Assembly: GCA_023375675.1 (NCBI GenBank) | Contig: JALQBC010000014.1 | Span: forward strand, 186,001 to 250,000 | Source: Cytospora piceicola | Lineage: Eukaryota; Ascomycota; Sordariomycetes; Diaporthales; Cytosporaceae | Length of the DNA stretch: 64,000 nucleotides | Direction of reading: 5' to 3' | Translations under genes and position numbers: made by a program | Notes under the pieces: model-generated | Told to the model about the DNA's origin: nothing | Seen by the model: the letters and a program-made list of their open reading frames with translations, nothing else | The model's database searches: none | Shown here: positions 13,557 to 25,511 of the stretch, piece after piece | How the letters are laid out: every line of letters begins with the position of its first letter | Numbering within the stretch: the stretch's first letter is position 1

Positions 13557-14720
13557 TAGCAGTCGTAATCGTCGTATTTAACAATGACGTTCTGGTGGGA
13601 TTCTGGTTAGCACATCTTGAAAAGGGTCGGGAAGGGGGCAAAGTAAATACTGACCCAATTCTCCTTGAAGAAGTTCTGACCAGAAGTGAAGACTCGAAGG
13701 GACCAAGGGTCAACGTAGTGGCAGTTGGTGTCGATGTCCTGTGCTGCCTGGGCGATCTCCCAGAAGCTGTCGAGAGTGAACTGGTGATCGTTCTGTGGGA
13801 GGATCTGGTATTAGTCACAGATCATAGGGAGATCATTTGGGAGGGGGGGGGGGGGTTGAGACTCACATCGTTGCACCACCAGATAGCAGCCGACCACGAG
13901 CACGAAACACGACCACACTGGCCAGGTCCAGGGGCCATGGCAGGCTTGCCTGGAACATCGTTGAGGTAGTCGATACCCTCAGAGATACCATATTCATTGG
14001 CCTCAGGCCAGATCCAGCACTTGACAGTGCCCGTCTCACGGGCAGGATCGTTCTGGTGAGCACCAGTGGGGGACATGACGGCGGTCACGGTGGTGGCGGG
14101 AATAGAGAAGTTGGCGGGGGGCTGGTGGGAAGTAGGAACGGGGCCATGACCAGTTTGGTTGCTTTGGGGACAGTTTCAGTTAGTGCTTCATGTCTTGAGG
14201 TATTCACGGTGAGTCAAGTCAGCTTACAAGTTGGGAAGAGGGTAACTAGGCCAAGTCTGGTTGATATGCTTCCAGGCATCCTGAATAGTACCGGTAATGT
14301 TGACTGGCTCAACACCAGAGATGTTGGGCTGGAGGCTCCTGTTTAAAGAAAATGGTTAGTATATCATTATGAAGGAGAAAGGCAAACCAGTGTGTTGTGG
14401 TTTGGAAGAATTAGGTAGATTGAATGAAGAGGGTGTAGGGTAATGGGTGAGAAGAGCAGCAAGTGTGCGAGGGCATATAGAGTGATCTACAAACCAAGGC
14501 TGAAGGAAGAAGGGAAATGGAGTTTATCTTACCAGGTGATGTTGACAACGTCGTATCCATATATGGGAGCTGCAAGACCAAGGGCCTGACCAACGGCCTT
14601 TCGTGACAAGTGATTAGATTGAGTCTCTTGTGTGTAATGGAGGTTAGAAAGAGGTGAATCTCAACTTACAGTGGCCACGAGACCGCCGATGGTGGCCGCG
14701 AGAATGAAGAAGTTCTTCAT
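13557..14720 (-). CDS. Small secreted glycoprotein with six cysteines, possible effector-like protein
   Basis: Six exons (14720-14670, 14597-14533, 14338-14228, 14161-13867, 13792-13655, 13592-13557) encode 231 aa; every intron has a branch-like element and the frame closes exactly. The N-terminus MKNFFILAATIGGLVATA is a typical signal peptide. The mature part has six N-glycosylation sequons (Asn 36, 44, 52, 65, 77, 93) and six cysteines (124, 158, 163, 172, 198, 231), the last being the C-terminal residue. The core GQCGRVSCSWSAAIWWCNDN, followed by an amphipathic stretch and TNC, resembles a pattern I recall from uncharacterised secreted proteins of plant-associated ascomycetes. No catalytic motif was seen and the function is unknown. 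Five introns in 231 codons is dense. A TATA-rich element lies about 170 bp upstream. Confidence 0.8.
13843..13855. repeat. Poly-G run inside intron 4 of the secreted-protein gene
   Basis: A G13 homopolymer on the + strand (C13 on the coding strand) lies within the 74-bp fourth intron, close to its donor. Confidence 0.8.
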
Positions 14721-15908
14721 GATTGTCAATTGATGGAATGTTGTGATGGTTGTAGTAAGCTGTAAGAAGGTAGTGTCCCTGAGTCTTCTCGTGGAGCTTG
14801 TGGATGTGAAGGAGGTGGTGGTGAAGGAAGGAAGAAGGGAAGGAAGGAAAAAAGAAAACAACCAGAGCTTCACGGTAGAAAACGTGGGTTTATATATATA
14901 TCAGGGTTCCCAGAAAACGACATCAGACGAACAAGCTCGGACCCATGCAGGCTACAGCTATAATTCACTCCTGTGGATTTTCAGGAGCAAATAAATAGAT
15001 GTGCTAGTCTTTAATGAAGATAAGGTTACCTAGATATATTCACAGGCAGATGTTCAGAATGCCCTAACCCAACCATTAACATAATTGTTCATACCCACAA
15101 TTCTAACTTGACCGACTCTACAATGACTTTTTTTTCTATTAAAAACTGTATCATGTGGACTATGCTGGGGCATAAAGTCTTATGCAACATATCTGATATA
15201 TCATACATGTATACACAAGTTATTCTGCAGATATTTTACCTATCTTAGATTGTGTCTGAACAATTCACAAGATAGGCGACACATTTAACTAGCAAGCTCG
15301 GGAACATATGTCAGATCCTTCTCTAATGACCTGTGGAAACTCTTCTGTAGAAATTATTGTATCGATCTTAAGGGTTGAGCGTAAGTACACAGCAGTATAA
15401 GAATATTACGAAACTTATACTGTAATTATATCTGATCCGAGTCTGTGCTAGGTCTGCATTAAGACAGAAGAGAAGATAGCAACTGTACTTCACCTATGCC
15501 TCATTTCTGATATGGTTTAGGGAAAATAGGTCTTCAGACACGTTTGCAAAGCTTTGAAACATGGTGTTGTGTTCAAGGTGGTTGTGTATACTATTTTGAA
15601 CTTATACGTGTACATCGGAGAATGTAACTGAAAAGGGGGTCGAGGATCTACCTGGGTACCTAGGTACCTTCAGGGTCTATCGACACGCCTGGGGGTTCCA
15701 CCGTCAAAACGTACCTACCTATGATTCACTGCTCGAAGCCCCACCAGCCCTTGAATTGGAGCTTTGGATCCATCCCTGACGCGCGACTTCCCCGCCACCC
15801 CCGCGATTTGATAACGGCTTATCGAAGAATTTTGACTAACTTCATAGGCGGGATGACTGTTTTGTTTCTCTAGACATTGGACATTTGGCCATTGTCCCAT
15901 CATTCATC
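14721..15908. other. Divergent intergenic region, AT-rich in the middle
   Basis: Contains the leader and promoter of the secreted-protein gene (reading left) and of ADE6 (reading right). The segment from about 14,990 to 15,560 is visibly richer in A/T than its surroundings and has no open frame of note. TACCTAGG-type sequence occurs at about 15,650-15,675. Confidence 0.6.
14889..14902 (-). promoter_or_regulatory. TATA element of the secreted-protein gene
   Basis: An alternating TA run, read on the minus strand as GATATATATATAAACCC, lies about 170 bp upstream of the ATG at 14720. The A/C-rich sequence between it and the ATG looks like a fungal 5' leader. Strong TATA boxes are common at inducible fungal genes. 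Assignment is by position only. Confidence 0.5.
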
Positions 15909-18900
15909 ATGCCTCACGAAGTCCTTACCGGGAGCTCGTGCTACACGGTCACAGAGGCACAAAAGCTTCTGGACCGCATCAACAAGCAGAGCGATGCTAA
16001 AGTCCAGTCCATCCACGGAAAGTGGCTGTATTATATCGACCTCAAGAACGGCCAAGCTGGACTCGACAAGGTTCAGCAATTGCTTCAGGTCTCTGCTGCT
16101 TCCAACACCGCCTCTGCCCCTGCCCCCTCCGAGAACAGTGTAACCATCTACATCTCGCCACGGAACATCTCGCCATGGAGTTCCAAAGCCACGAGCATTG
16201 CCCATGTCTGCGGCCTGAAGGAGCAAGTTCACCGTGTTGAGAAGGGTCGAGTGCTTACCATCGAATTTGAGGAGTCATACAATGGCGAGACGGACTTGCC
16301 CTTCCGGGACATCATCTACGATCGCATGACAGAGATATTGGCCACCGAGCAGCCATCTCTGGAAGTCATGTTTGCCGAGGACGAACGAGCGCCTCTTGTT
16401 GTCGTCGACATCTTTGCGGAGAGTCGCGCACCTTTGGAGGTCCTTGAGGATTACAACAACAAGATGGGACTGGCTCTGAGTTCCGAAGAGATGCAATATT
16501 TGGTGGATGCATACACCCGCCTGGGCCGACCACCACATGATGTGGAGCTCTTCATGTTTGCTCAGGTCAACTCCGAGTAGGTCGCCCTGGACAGCCATGT
16601 CCTCATCGTTCTTCGTTGTGCATGACAAGTGTCATGCCTCTGCACACGATTACTCTCGTTTCTCTTCTCGAATCGTTTTCTGACTATCGATTCTGTCACA
16701 GACATTGTCGGCACAAGGTCTTCAATGCAGCCTGGACCATTGATGGGAAGCCCATGGGCAAGAGTCTTTTCGAGATGATCAAGAACACCCACAAGAAGAC
16801 GCCCGACTTCACTGTCTCTGCTTACAGCGACAATGCTGCCGTTCTCCAGGGAGATATGTCCAACTTCTGGGCACCAGACTATTCCACCGGCACTTGGAAG
16901 CTCACCAATGAGGTGCTCCACCCCCTGATCAAGGTGGAGACGCACAACCACCCCACAGCCATCTCCCCTTTCCCTGGTGCTGCAACGGGTTCTGGTGGTG
17001 AAATCAGAGTAGGTGTTTTCCCTTCATGACGTCCTCAATCACTTTCCCAACGCCCTGAGGCCAATCTAGAGACCTTCAAAACAAGTGTTCACGCCCCCAA
17101 TTCCAATTTGTGGTCTATAAGGACCAGTGCGGCAGGAATCGGCAGATACTGACCAGACCAACGTAGGACGAAGGTGCTGTCGGACGAGGCTCCACACCCA
17201 AAGCTGGTCTCTGTGGCTTCTGGGTCTCGGATCTGCACATTCCTGGCAAGACACAGCCATGGGAGGTCGATATTGGACGTCCTGGCCACTACGCAAGCAG
17301 TCTTGACATCATGCTGGAAGCACCAATCGGCTCTGCCAGCTTCAACAATGAGTTTGGTCGTCCATGCCTGACCGGAACCTTCCGGACTCTTCTCACTGAC
17401 GGCAATGGCGCGGGATCCACGTCTGCCCCTGACTGGAGGGGATACCACAAGCCGATCATGATTGCTGGCGGTATTGGCTCTGTGAGGCCGCAACACGCAC
17501 TCAAGGACCCGGCAGACGTCAATGACGGTGCTCATGTCATCGTTCTTGGAGGTCCTGCCATGTTAATTGGTCTTGGAGGTGGCGCTGCCTCGAGTGCTGT
17601 TGGAGGTGGCAACGCAGACCTTGATTTCGACTCTGTACAGCGAGGCAACCCTGAGATGGAACGTCGCGCCCAGATGGTCATAAATACCTGTGTTGCGCTC
17701 GGTCAAAACAACCCAATTGCCATGATCCACGACGTGGGTGCTGGCGGCTTGTCAAACGCTCTGCCCGAGCTTGTACAGGATGCTGGCTTCGGCGGCAAGT
17801 TCGAGTTGCGACAAGTCGAGAGCGCCGACAGCAGCTTGAGCCCCTTGCAGGTCTGGTGTAACGAGGCCCAAGAGCGATACGTGCTACTTGTCAACAAGGA
17901 GAGCATGAACCGTTTCCAGGCCATCTGTGGTGAGTTCTGAGTTCATGCCACAAATATCGGCATTAGCGCCTGATTCCTCCCAGATGTTCACGCATAGTTG
18001 GATCTAACACTGTTTACAGAACGAGAGCGTTGCGGTTTCTCCAATGTCGGAACAGTAGTTTCGAAGGACGAGAATGGAGCTTCCCGCCTCATTTTGACCG
18101 ACCGAGAATCAAAGGAATACCCTCTTCCTATCGATATGCCCATGGATGCCCTGTTCCCGCCGGGTCGCCGACAAGAACGAGCTGTCGAAAGCATCAACAA
18201 GGCACTTCCTCCCTTCGACGCAGCATCGTCTCTGACAGAGAAATACGGCCTTTCCGATCGCGCAGAGATGCTCGCCAAGGCCACGGAACTTGTGTTCTCT
18301 CTCCCTTCCGTTGGTTCCAAGATGTTTTTGATCTCTATTGCAGACCGAACCGTTGGAGGTTTGACAGTGCAAGACCAGCTTGTCGGTCCCTGGCAGACGC
18401 CTGTGGCAGACGTTGCTGTCACGCTCGGCTCTTACAGCCTTGATGAGAATCGACATGGTGAAGCCATGGCAATGGGAGAGAAGCCGACTCTGGCTCTCAT
18501 CTCACCGGGCGCTTCAGCACGGATGGCCGTCGTAGAGAGTCTGATGAACCTCGGTGCTGCCCAGATCAAGGGTGCTACTGATGTCCGCGGCGATCTGCGG
18601 AGGGTCAAGCTTTCGGCCAACTGGATGGCTGCTGTCAACCACCCTGGCGAAGGTGCTGCACTGTACGAGGCTGTGAGGGCGATTGGCATGGAGCTTTGCC
18701 CTGAGCTGGGCGTCTCCATTCCTGTCGGCAAAGACTCGACCTCCATGAAGGCATCTTGGAAGGACGAGAGCGGAGAATCAAAGAGCGTGACAGCCCCTGT
18801 TTCGGTCGTCATCTCCGCCTTCACTCCTGTCGAGGATGTTCGCAGCACCTGGACCCCACAGCTTCGACGCGTGGAGGAGGTAGGCGACTCTCTCCTCATG

Positions 18901-20361
18901 TTCGTCGACCTCGCAGGTGGACACAAAGCTATGGGTGGCTCAGCTCTCGCACAAACCCTGGGACAACTCGGCAACGAGGCACCAGACGTTCACAACACTA
19001 GGCTTATTGTGGATTACTTCGATGCTCTGGCCCAGCTACACGAGGAGGATATCGTTCTAGCATACCACGACCGCTCTGATGGTGGTTTGCTCACTACTGT
19101 CGCTGAGATGATGTTCGCCGGTCGCTGCGCAGCTGATATCTCTATCGAGGACATTGCCAAGTCCGCTTCGACTGAAGACGTCCTCGATGCCCTTTTCAAC
19201 GAAGAACTCGGTGCTGTCTTCCAGATCCGCAGGGCGGACGAGAAGAAATTCCTCCGCTGCTTCGCCACGTGTGGCCCGCCCCCTGGCCTGATCAAGAAGA
19301 TCGGCTACGTCCGACCGACATCCAAGCAATCTTTGTCCATCAAGCATAATATGACAACCGTCGTCGACTTGGACAGAGCGCAGATGCAACAGTGGTGGAC
19401 GACCACATCCTACGAGATGCAAAAGCTCCGAGACAACCCGGCCTGCGCCGAGTCAGAGTACTCCAGTATTGCGGACACCAAGGACCCAGGTATCTCCTAC
19501 AAGCTGAAGTTCGACCCTACCGATGCTACTCTCCCCACCCTCACCAACCTCAAGTCCCTCGTTATGCAGCGCCCCCGCGTTGCGATCCTCCGCGAGCAGG
19601 GCGTCAACGGCCACGCAGAGATGGCCTTCGCCTTCCGGGCCGCAGGCTTCGACGCCGTGGACATCCACATGACGGACATCCTGTCTGGATTCTCCCTCGA
19701 CGGCTTCCGCGGTCTCGCTGCGTGCGGTGGCTTCTCGTACGGTGACGTCCTGGGCGCCGGTCAGGGTTGGGCCAAGTCCATCCTGATGCACGAGAACGCC
19801 CGCAAGACCTTCGAGACGTTCTTCAGGCGTCCGGACACATTCAGTCTGGGAGTCTGCAACGGCTGCCAGATGCTTTCGCGTCTCAAGGAGCTCATTCCCG
19901 GCGCAGAGCACTGGCCCACTTTCGTGCAGAACAGCAGCCAACAGTTCGAGGCCCGCTACAGCATGGTGCAGATCAAGGACAGCGAGAGCGAGAACAGCGT
20001 CTTCTTCTCAGGCATGAACGGGTCCTTGCTCCCCATCGTGGTCTCCCACGGCGAGGGCCGCGCAGAGTTCAAGTCTCCCGCGGGCCTGCAGGGCTGCAAC
20101 GACAGCGGCCTGATCCCCCTGCGCTACACGGACAACTACGGCGCCGTGACGGAGAAGTACCCTTCCAACCCCAACGGCAGCCCCGAGGGTATCGCCGCGG
20201 TGAGGAGTCGCGACGGCAGGGCGCTGGCCATGATGCCGCACCCGGAGAGGACCATCATGGCCGACGTGTCGAGCTGGGCACCCCGGGAGGAGGTCGACCA
20301 GTGGGGACAGTTTGGCCCCTGGTTGCGGATGTTCAGGAATGCCAGGAAATGGGTCGGTTGA
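15909..20361 (+). CDS. ADE6: Phosphoribosylformylglycinamidine synthase (FGAM synthase)
   Basis: Four exons (15909-16576, 16702-17008, 17167-17929, 18020-20361) encode 1359 aa, almost the same as yeast Ade6 (1358 aa). The enzyme converts FGAR, glutamine and ATP to FGAM in step 4 of de novo purine synthesis. The eukaryotic fused form is seen: an N-terminal PurS-like part, then tandem AIRS-type synthetase domains ([14 protein letters not shown] across the first splice junction, [34 protein letters not shown] across the second), then a class I glutamine amidotransferase. The amidotransferase triad is Cys1192 in GVCNGCQM, His1320 and Glu1322 in MPHPERT. The ATG was chosen because it begins [10 protein letters not shown]; an upstream TTG gives no sensible extension. 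Its 3' end converges with KAP120. Confidence 0.97.
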
Positions 20362-20739
20362 TGTTGATGAACGGGAATAGAGGAGCATTGAATAAAACAG
20401 ACAGTAGATAGCACCAAAAAAGACCCTATGTCCTTTGATGGCGTTTTGCTCGTTAGCCAAGAGAAAATCAGAAGAGCTTCATTGCATGGTTTCACACAAC
20501 GGTCTAGCGTTCCGTGCTACAGTAGCTCGTGCATATGCTCACTTGTGTTTAAAGAGACTTGCTGATACACAGGACTTGTTGCGTTCATGATCTCATTCAT
20601 TCGTGGCTCATCCACACCAAAGGTATCTCTGCTCTTCCATTATCTACCGTGATCTCTCGCGATTTACACACTTCAGAAATCACACCCCTTCGCCCCTACT
20701 CCTCAGAAACCTGTTCTCCCGCCCCTGACCTTCCCTGTC
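20362..20739. other. Convergent 3' region ADE6 / KAP120
   Basis: 378 bp between two stop codons on opposite strands, holding the 3' UTRs. Nothing else was seen. Confidence 0.6.
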
Positions 20740-23700
20740 CTACCGGGGAACCGGCCCACCGCTCGCCAGCCTCTCGAACCCGAGCAGCACGTCCTGGTCC
20801 ACGTTGACCACCCAGTCCTCCCTGAAGGCCGCCTCGCCGCCGGACCTCTGCACCAGGCCCCGCAGCCCCTCCTGGACGAAGGCGTAGGTCCTGACGGCGT
20901 GCACGGGGTCGCGCGCCGTGAGGCCGGCCTCGCCGTTCTCGAGCGGGGTGCCCTCGTCCGACTGCGGGGGCGCGTCCCACACGAGGCCGTCCTCGCCGAG
21001 CGCGTTGCCGTCGTGGCACTCGAGCACGACCGAGGCCCACATGGTGAAGTAGTCCTGGAGGCTGGCGCAGCAGAGGTCCTGGACGGGCCGGGGGAGCTCG
21101 CAGAGGCGCGTGAGCGCGAGGCACGAGAGCTTCTGCCTCTCGCCGTCGGCCATGCTGTCGAAGGCGCCGAACCACTGCGCCGACAGCCACGGCCAGACCT
21201 GCGCCATGTCGCCGCCCACGGTGGAGATGACGTTGACGAGCAGGCTCGGGTCCGCGAGCGCGATGCGGGCCAGGATGTTGAAGTAGGCCAGCTTGTGGGA
21301 CCACTCGAGGGCCTCCTTCTTGGCGGCGTTGGGGCCGGTCAGCTGGCAGTGTTCCCAGTCCTCGTGGATGCGCTGGAGCATCAGTGGGATGAGGCCGATC
21401 TCGAGGAGGTCCTGGATGATGAAGGACACGCCGTTCGACCCGCCGAGCTCCGAGGCCGCAAGGAACATGAGCTCGATCGTCCTGTAGCTGGTCATGACGT
21501 TGGCATTTCGTCCGTGGCTTGTCGACTGTAAGGGGATGGCTAATGTCTGCAGAGTAATCTTGCGGTGGTCGTCCGACAAGACAGCCTCAGGGGCCATGAT
21601 GACATATGCTTTGAGGATCTCGTAGGCTGCCTCGGCTAGTTGAGGTTCGTTGTCCACAAGAGGAAGTACTAGAGGCTGCAGGCTGATCATTTCTGCGGAG
21701 AATGGAGGCGCACTCTGTATGATCAGAGACCTCCAGAGGTCCACGATATCTTCGAGAAAAGACTCATTTTCTGGATTGAATGGGTCATGCATGCACTGCG
21801 CTATGATGGGCAGCATAGATTGATGGTAGCGTCGCGACTCGGGTCCTATTGAGTACACCAGCGCGCATAGCACTGATATTATGGCGGCCTTGTTCATATA
21901 TGCTTCACCAGCTGCCTCCCAAAGAGCCGGAAGGGCTGCCATGATGGGGTCAGCAAACGGTAGCACGTGCTCCTCCATACGTTGTATGCAGACCCGCAGG
22001 GTCTCGAAGAGAGCTTGCTTTGTGTCCTCAACAACGACGTCTTGAAGCAGGTTGATGATTTGGGGGAGAATATCGGGGGCGTAGGTTGCGAATAGTTCCC
22101 CCGGGAAACCAAAATCGTCAGCCACTTCTTTCAATTGCCTCGCCGCAGTGATGCGAACGACCTCATCATTGATCTCGTCTTTGTCGTTGAGGAGGTGACG
22201 ATAGATGTCGAAGATCAGAGGCCGACTCGCGTCGGTAATTTTGACAGGTACCCAGATACTGACCAATATTGCGATTCTGCGCCGAAGAACCTTGGCCAGA
22301 GGGCCGGTGAACTGTGCATCTTGCACAAGAGTTGTTGATAGAAAGTTGTCAAAGTCGAAGGCTTCCGAGATATTAGGCGCAGCTGCGCCCATAGCGGTAT
22401 AGATGGCCTCTTTCGTGACTACGTCTGAGTCGGCGCTTGTTGCTTGGTGGAAGTATGATAGTAGTGGAGGGGTTAATAGCTCTTTGTAGTGAACCAAAAG
22501 ATCAAGGAAGACCCTCTCGGCACAGGGTCTCACGGCAAACTGCCACCCATCACCCAAGTACTGTTCCGTTGCTTCAAAATCCTCAGGGTCCGTCTCCCAG
22601 GCTTCAAGGTCTGCTTGCCGGAAGATTAAAAGTTTGGTGATGATGACGTTGACAATTTGCATAACAAGTTCGCCCTGCAATAACTCGGATTTGATAATCT
22701 CGACGGCCCTGTCCTTCTGCTCGACGAAGTCCTTGCTAAGGTACTTGAAGGTCTGGACTGGCCTCCAGACAATTGCTACGCAACTCTTTACCAACAGCAG
22801 CCCTTTGAGTGCCAATTTCTCCAGGAGGGGACCCTCAACTTTTGATTTGGGCTGGGGTCCATCCGCAGTGGTCGTCTGTCTCAAGCCGCCGGACTTGTCG
22901 AACACCTCAGCAAACTTGGCCACGAGGTCCCAGTACGCAAGGACAAGAGGAATAGAGTTTGGCAGCAGAGGGAAGCTCGCAGGGTGAGCCTCTGACATCT
23001 CGACATGCAGTTTGGTGAACTGGAGGAGGTGTCTCCCCACAACGTCTTGGTAAGGGGCGGGAACGGCGGAATCATGGCTGACATAGCCGAGGAATTGACC
23101 AAAGTGGTTCTGGGTGACGGACCAAAACTCGACGACGACCTTGTCCATGGCGGGGTTATCGTATCCAAGGATCAACAGCCGGCGTATAATCTTGGCCGCG
23201 AACAAGCTATTCTGCATGGCCAGATCTGCATCATCCTCGTCCCCACGTCCGGACGCCAGCCATTCGGTCCATAAAGTCGTTCTTTCGGTATAGATCTCGC
23301 CCAGAAGGAAGACAAGCTCAGGGGTGATAGACTGAAGCGCAGTCTGCGACTTCCGCAGGCGCGCGGTACCGAGCTCTTTGACGATCCGGAGAAGGATAAC
23401 CAGAGCACCACCGAGATATAATTGGTCTCCGTTCTTGTATGTCCTCAGGATGTCGATAAGACCCGGCAGAGCCTCGGGCCAAGCGTCTGGGTAGTCGATG
23501 CGAATGACCTTAGCAGTCGCAAGGGCGTTGTGCAGAGCAAAGGCCTTGTCCTCTTCGCCTATCGTGCCTTGATACAGCCTTGATCTGATAACAGCCTTGT
23601 CGTTGGGACCGATCGCATTCGTGGCAGTTTGGCGCCAGTATTTGTCGATGCCGTTCTTGATCTGTATTATGGCGAGGAACCGGATCTCTCGTGGTATAGA

Positions 23701-23986
23701 CTTGTCGAGGAAGACTGACTATAACAAGTGAGGCCCAGTTAGCTAGCTGCTGCTGCTGTGTCTCTACAATATCACTGCGTGTATGTGTCCAGATGAACGC
23801 GACCACGAGATATGTAGTTACCTGAAGAGAGGGAAAGTAGCCTTCTTGGACCTCCCAAGAGCTGAGCTGCTTTCCTGCGGCCTGTCTCTGGGAATTGTCC
23901 ATCGAGGTGGCAGCTTCCAAGGCTTTGCATAGCTCCTGCAAGCTGAGGGGGTTGGCCTCGCCGGGCACCTCGATCGCGAAGCTCAT
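20740..23986 (-). CDS. KAP120: Karyopherin beta, Kap120 / importin-11 type
   Basis: Two exons (23986-23822, 23718-20740) separated by a 103-bp intron encode 1047 aa; yeast Kap120 has 1032. The junction gives QEGYFPSLQSVFLDKSIPRE, followed by FLAIIQIKNGIDKYWR, the importin-beta N-terminal domain that contacts Ran-GTP. The rest is a long alpha-helical HEAT solenoid. In the family, these receptors move cargo (in yeast, pre-60S ribosomes and some transcription factors) through the nuclear pore. The assignment to the Kap120/importin-11 branch rests on overall resemblance of the N-terminus (LQELCKALEAATSMDNSQRQAAGKQL) and length. Coding GC is much higher in the 3' kilobase than in the 5' half. Confidence 0.9.
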
Positions 23987-24446
23987 CTTGTCGAGGTTCG
24001 AGGGGTTGTCTGTAGAAAGTGTCGCAACATAAACGAACGACACCTGTGAAGGGGAGGTGATGTCAGGAGAAAGAGACGCGGTAGGAAACGCGACGAGGAG
24101 GATCAATAGGTGGGCGGAATTGGGTGGGTTTGATGTGCTTGGGTGGGTGGTTGGAGGGGTCACCTAGTTCACTAATGCCAGGGTCAAGCTATTGCTCAGG
24201 GGTTAAACAAATTTAGACCCCTGTTCTTTAGCAAACAACGATGGCCCCCAGGTACTCCGTAGCGGGTAGCAGTCAGGGGCTTCCTAGAGACTGCATACAA
24301 CTACCTCGGTCTACCTAGATTTACCTACGACCTCACCTTATCGGCTGTGACGAGGTGGGATTTTCTGCTGCGCTTGACCGCTGATCGCTTGATCCAAGGC
24401 TAATCTGGATATCCTTGTACAGTAGTAACTTCTACAACACCTATAA
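23987..24446. other. Intergenic, KAP120 promoter side
   Basis: 460 bp between the KAP120 start and the stop of the MDR gene, both on the minus strand. It should carry the KAP120 leader and promoter. A short TACCTAG-containing segment lies near 24,300. No named site recognised. Confidence 0.55.
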
Positions 24447-25511
24447 CTAGAGCTTCGCCTGGCCCTCCTCAGGTACCTTCACAACAACCTTTCCCCAGGT
24501 CTCTCTGCTTCCCAAGGCCTTCAAAGCCTCCGGTATGTTCTCCAGCCCTACGAATTCCTTGTCTGTGAACTCCGTACCTCTGAACTTCCCCTCCTCGATC
24601 AACTTCAAGATCTCCTGCCAAACCCTCACCTCAGTCTCCGGTTCCATCTTCGAGTACATGCCCCAGTGAATGCCCACCAGGCTGATGTTCTTCAACAACA
24701 CCTTGTTCATGGCCACCTTCTCGATGTTCCCCGCCGCGAAGCCAATGACTAGTATCCGACCATTCCAGGCGGTGCACTTGGTGCTCTTATCCACCACACC
24801 GACCGGGTCGTAGACAATATCAACACCCCGCCCCCCAGGCGTCAGCTTCTTTACCGTCTCAGGCCACTTCTCATCCCTGTAGTCAACGACGTGGTCCGCG
24901 CCAAACTGCCTGGCAACCTCCAGCTTCCTCGCCGTGCCCGCCGTGGCCACGACCGTCGCCCCGAACGCCTTGGCCACCTGCACCGCCGCGAGCCCGACGC
25001 CCCCCGCCGCGGCGTGCACGAGCACCCAGTCGCCCGCCCTCACGCCCGCGCGCACGACCAGCGCGCCGTAGCTCGTGGGCGCCGTGACGAACAGCCCCGC
25101 CGCCTCGGTGGACGACCACCCCCTGGGCTGCGGGCGGAGGCCCGCCTCGACGTTGCACACACGCGTGGCGTACGCGCCCTGGGCCGCGCCGAAGACGCGT
25201 GCGCCGACGGGGTACTTCGGGTCGGGGTTTCCGGAGGGCGTGGCGAGGACTGTGCCGGCGAACTCCATGCCTGAGATCCAGGGGAAGGGGGGCTGGTTTT
25301 GGTATTTACCCTGGACCTGGAGGATGTCGAAGAAGTTGGTCGCGGCGGCCTCGACCTTTATGAGGTATTCGTTGGGACCTGGGACGGGGTCCGGGAGGTT
25401 TGTGACTTTGAGGTCGTCGAGTCTCTGGAAACGTGGTCAGCCTATCTTGTCTATAGTCTTGGGTCATCATTGTCTTGCCTTGACATATTGTGAAACTTGT
25501 ATGCCCCTCAT
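24447..25511 (-). CDS. Quinone oxidoreductase-like MDR enzyme
   Basis: Two exons (25511-25479, 25424-24447) encode 336 aa. The 54-bp intron starts with GC (AAG|GCAAGA) and ends TTTCCAG, with a CTGAC branch site; the join gives MRGIQVSQYVKRLDDLKVTNLPDPVPGPNEYL as a continuous MDR N-terminus. The catalytic GroES-like domain is followed by a Rossmann domain with AAAGGVG at about 149-155 and VAKAFGATVVATAGTARKLEVARQFGADHVVDY. No structural or catalytic zinc cysteines are present, which points to the zinc-independent NADPH:quinone reductase group (similar to bacterial QOR/NQO and AL-type crotonase partners), so a one-electron or enone reduction using NADPH is likely. The physiological substrate cannot be told from sequence. 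Confidence 0.88.
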
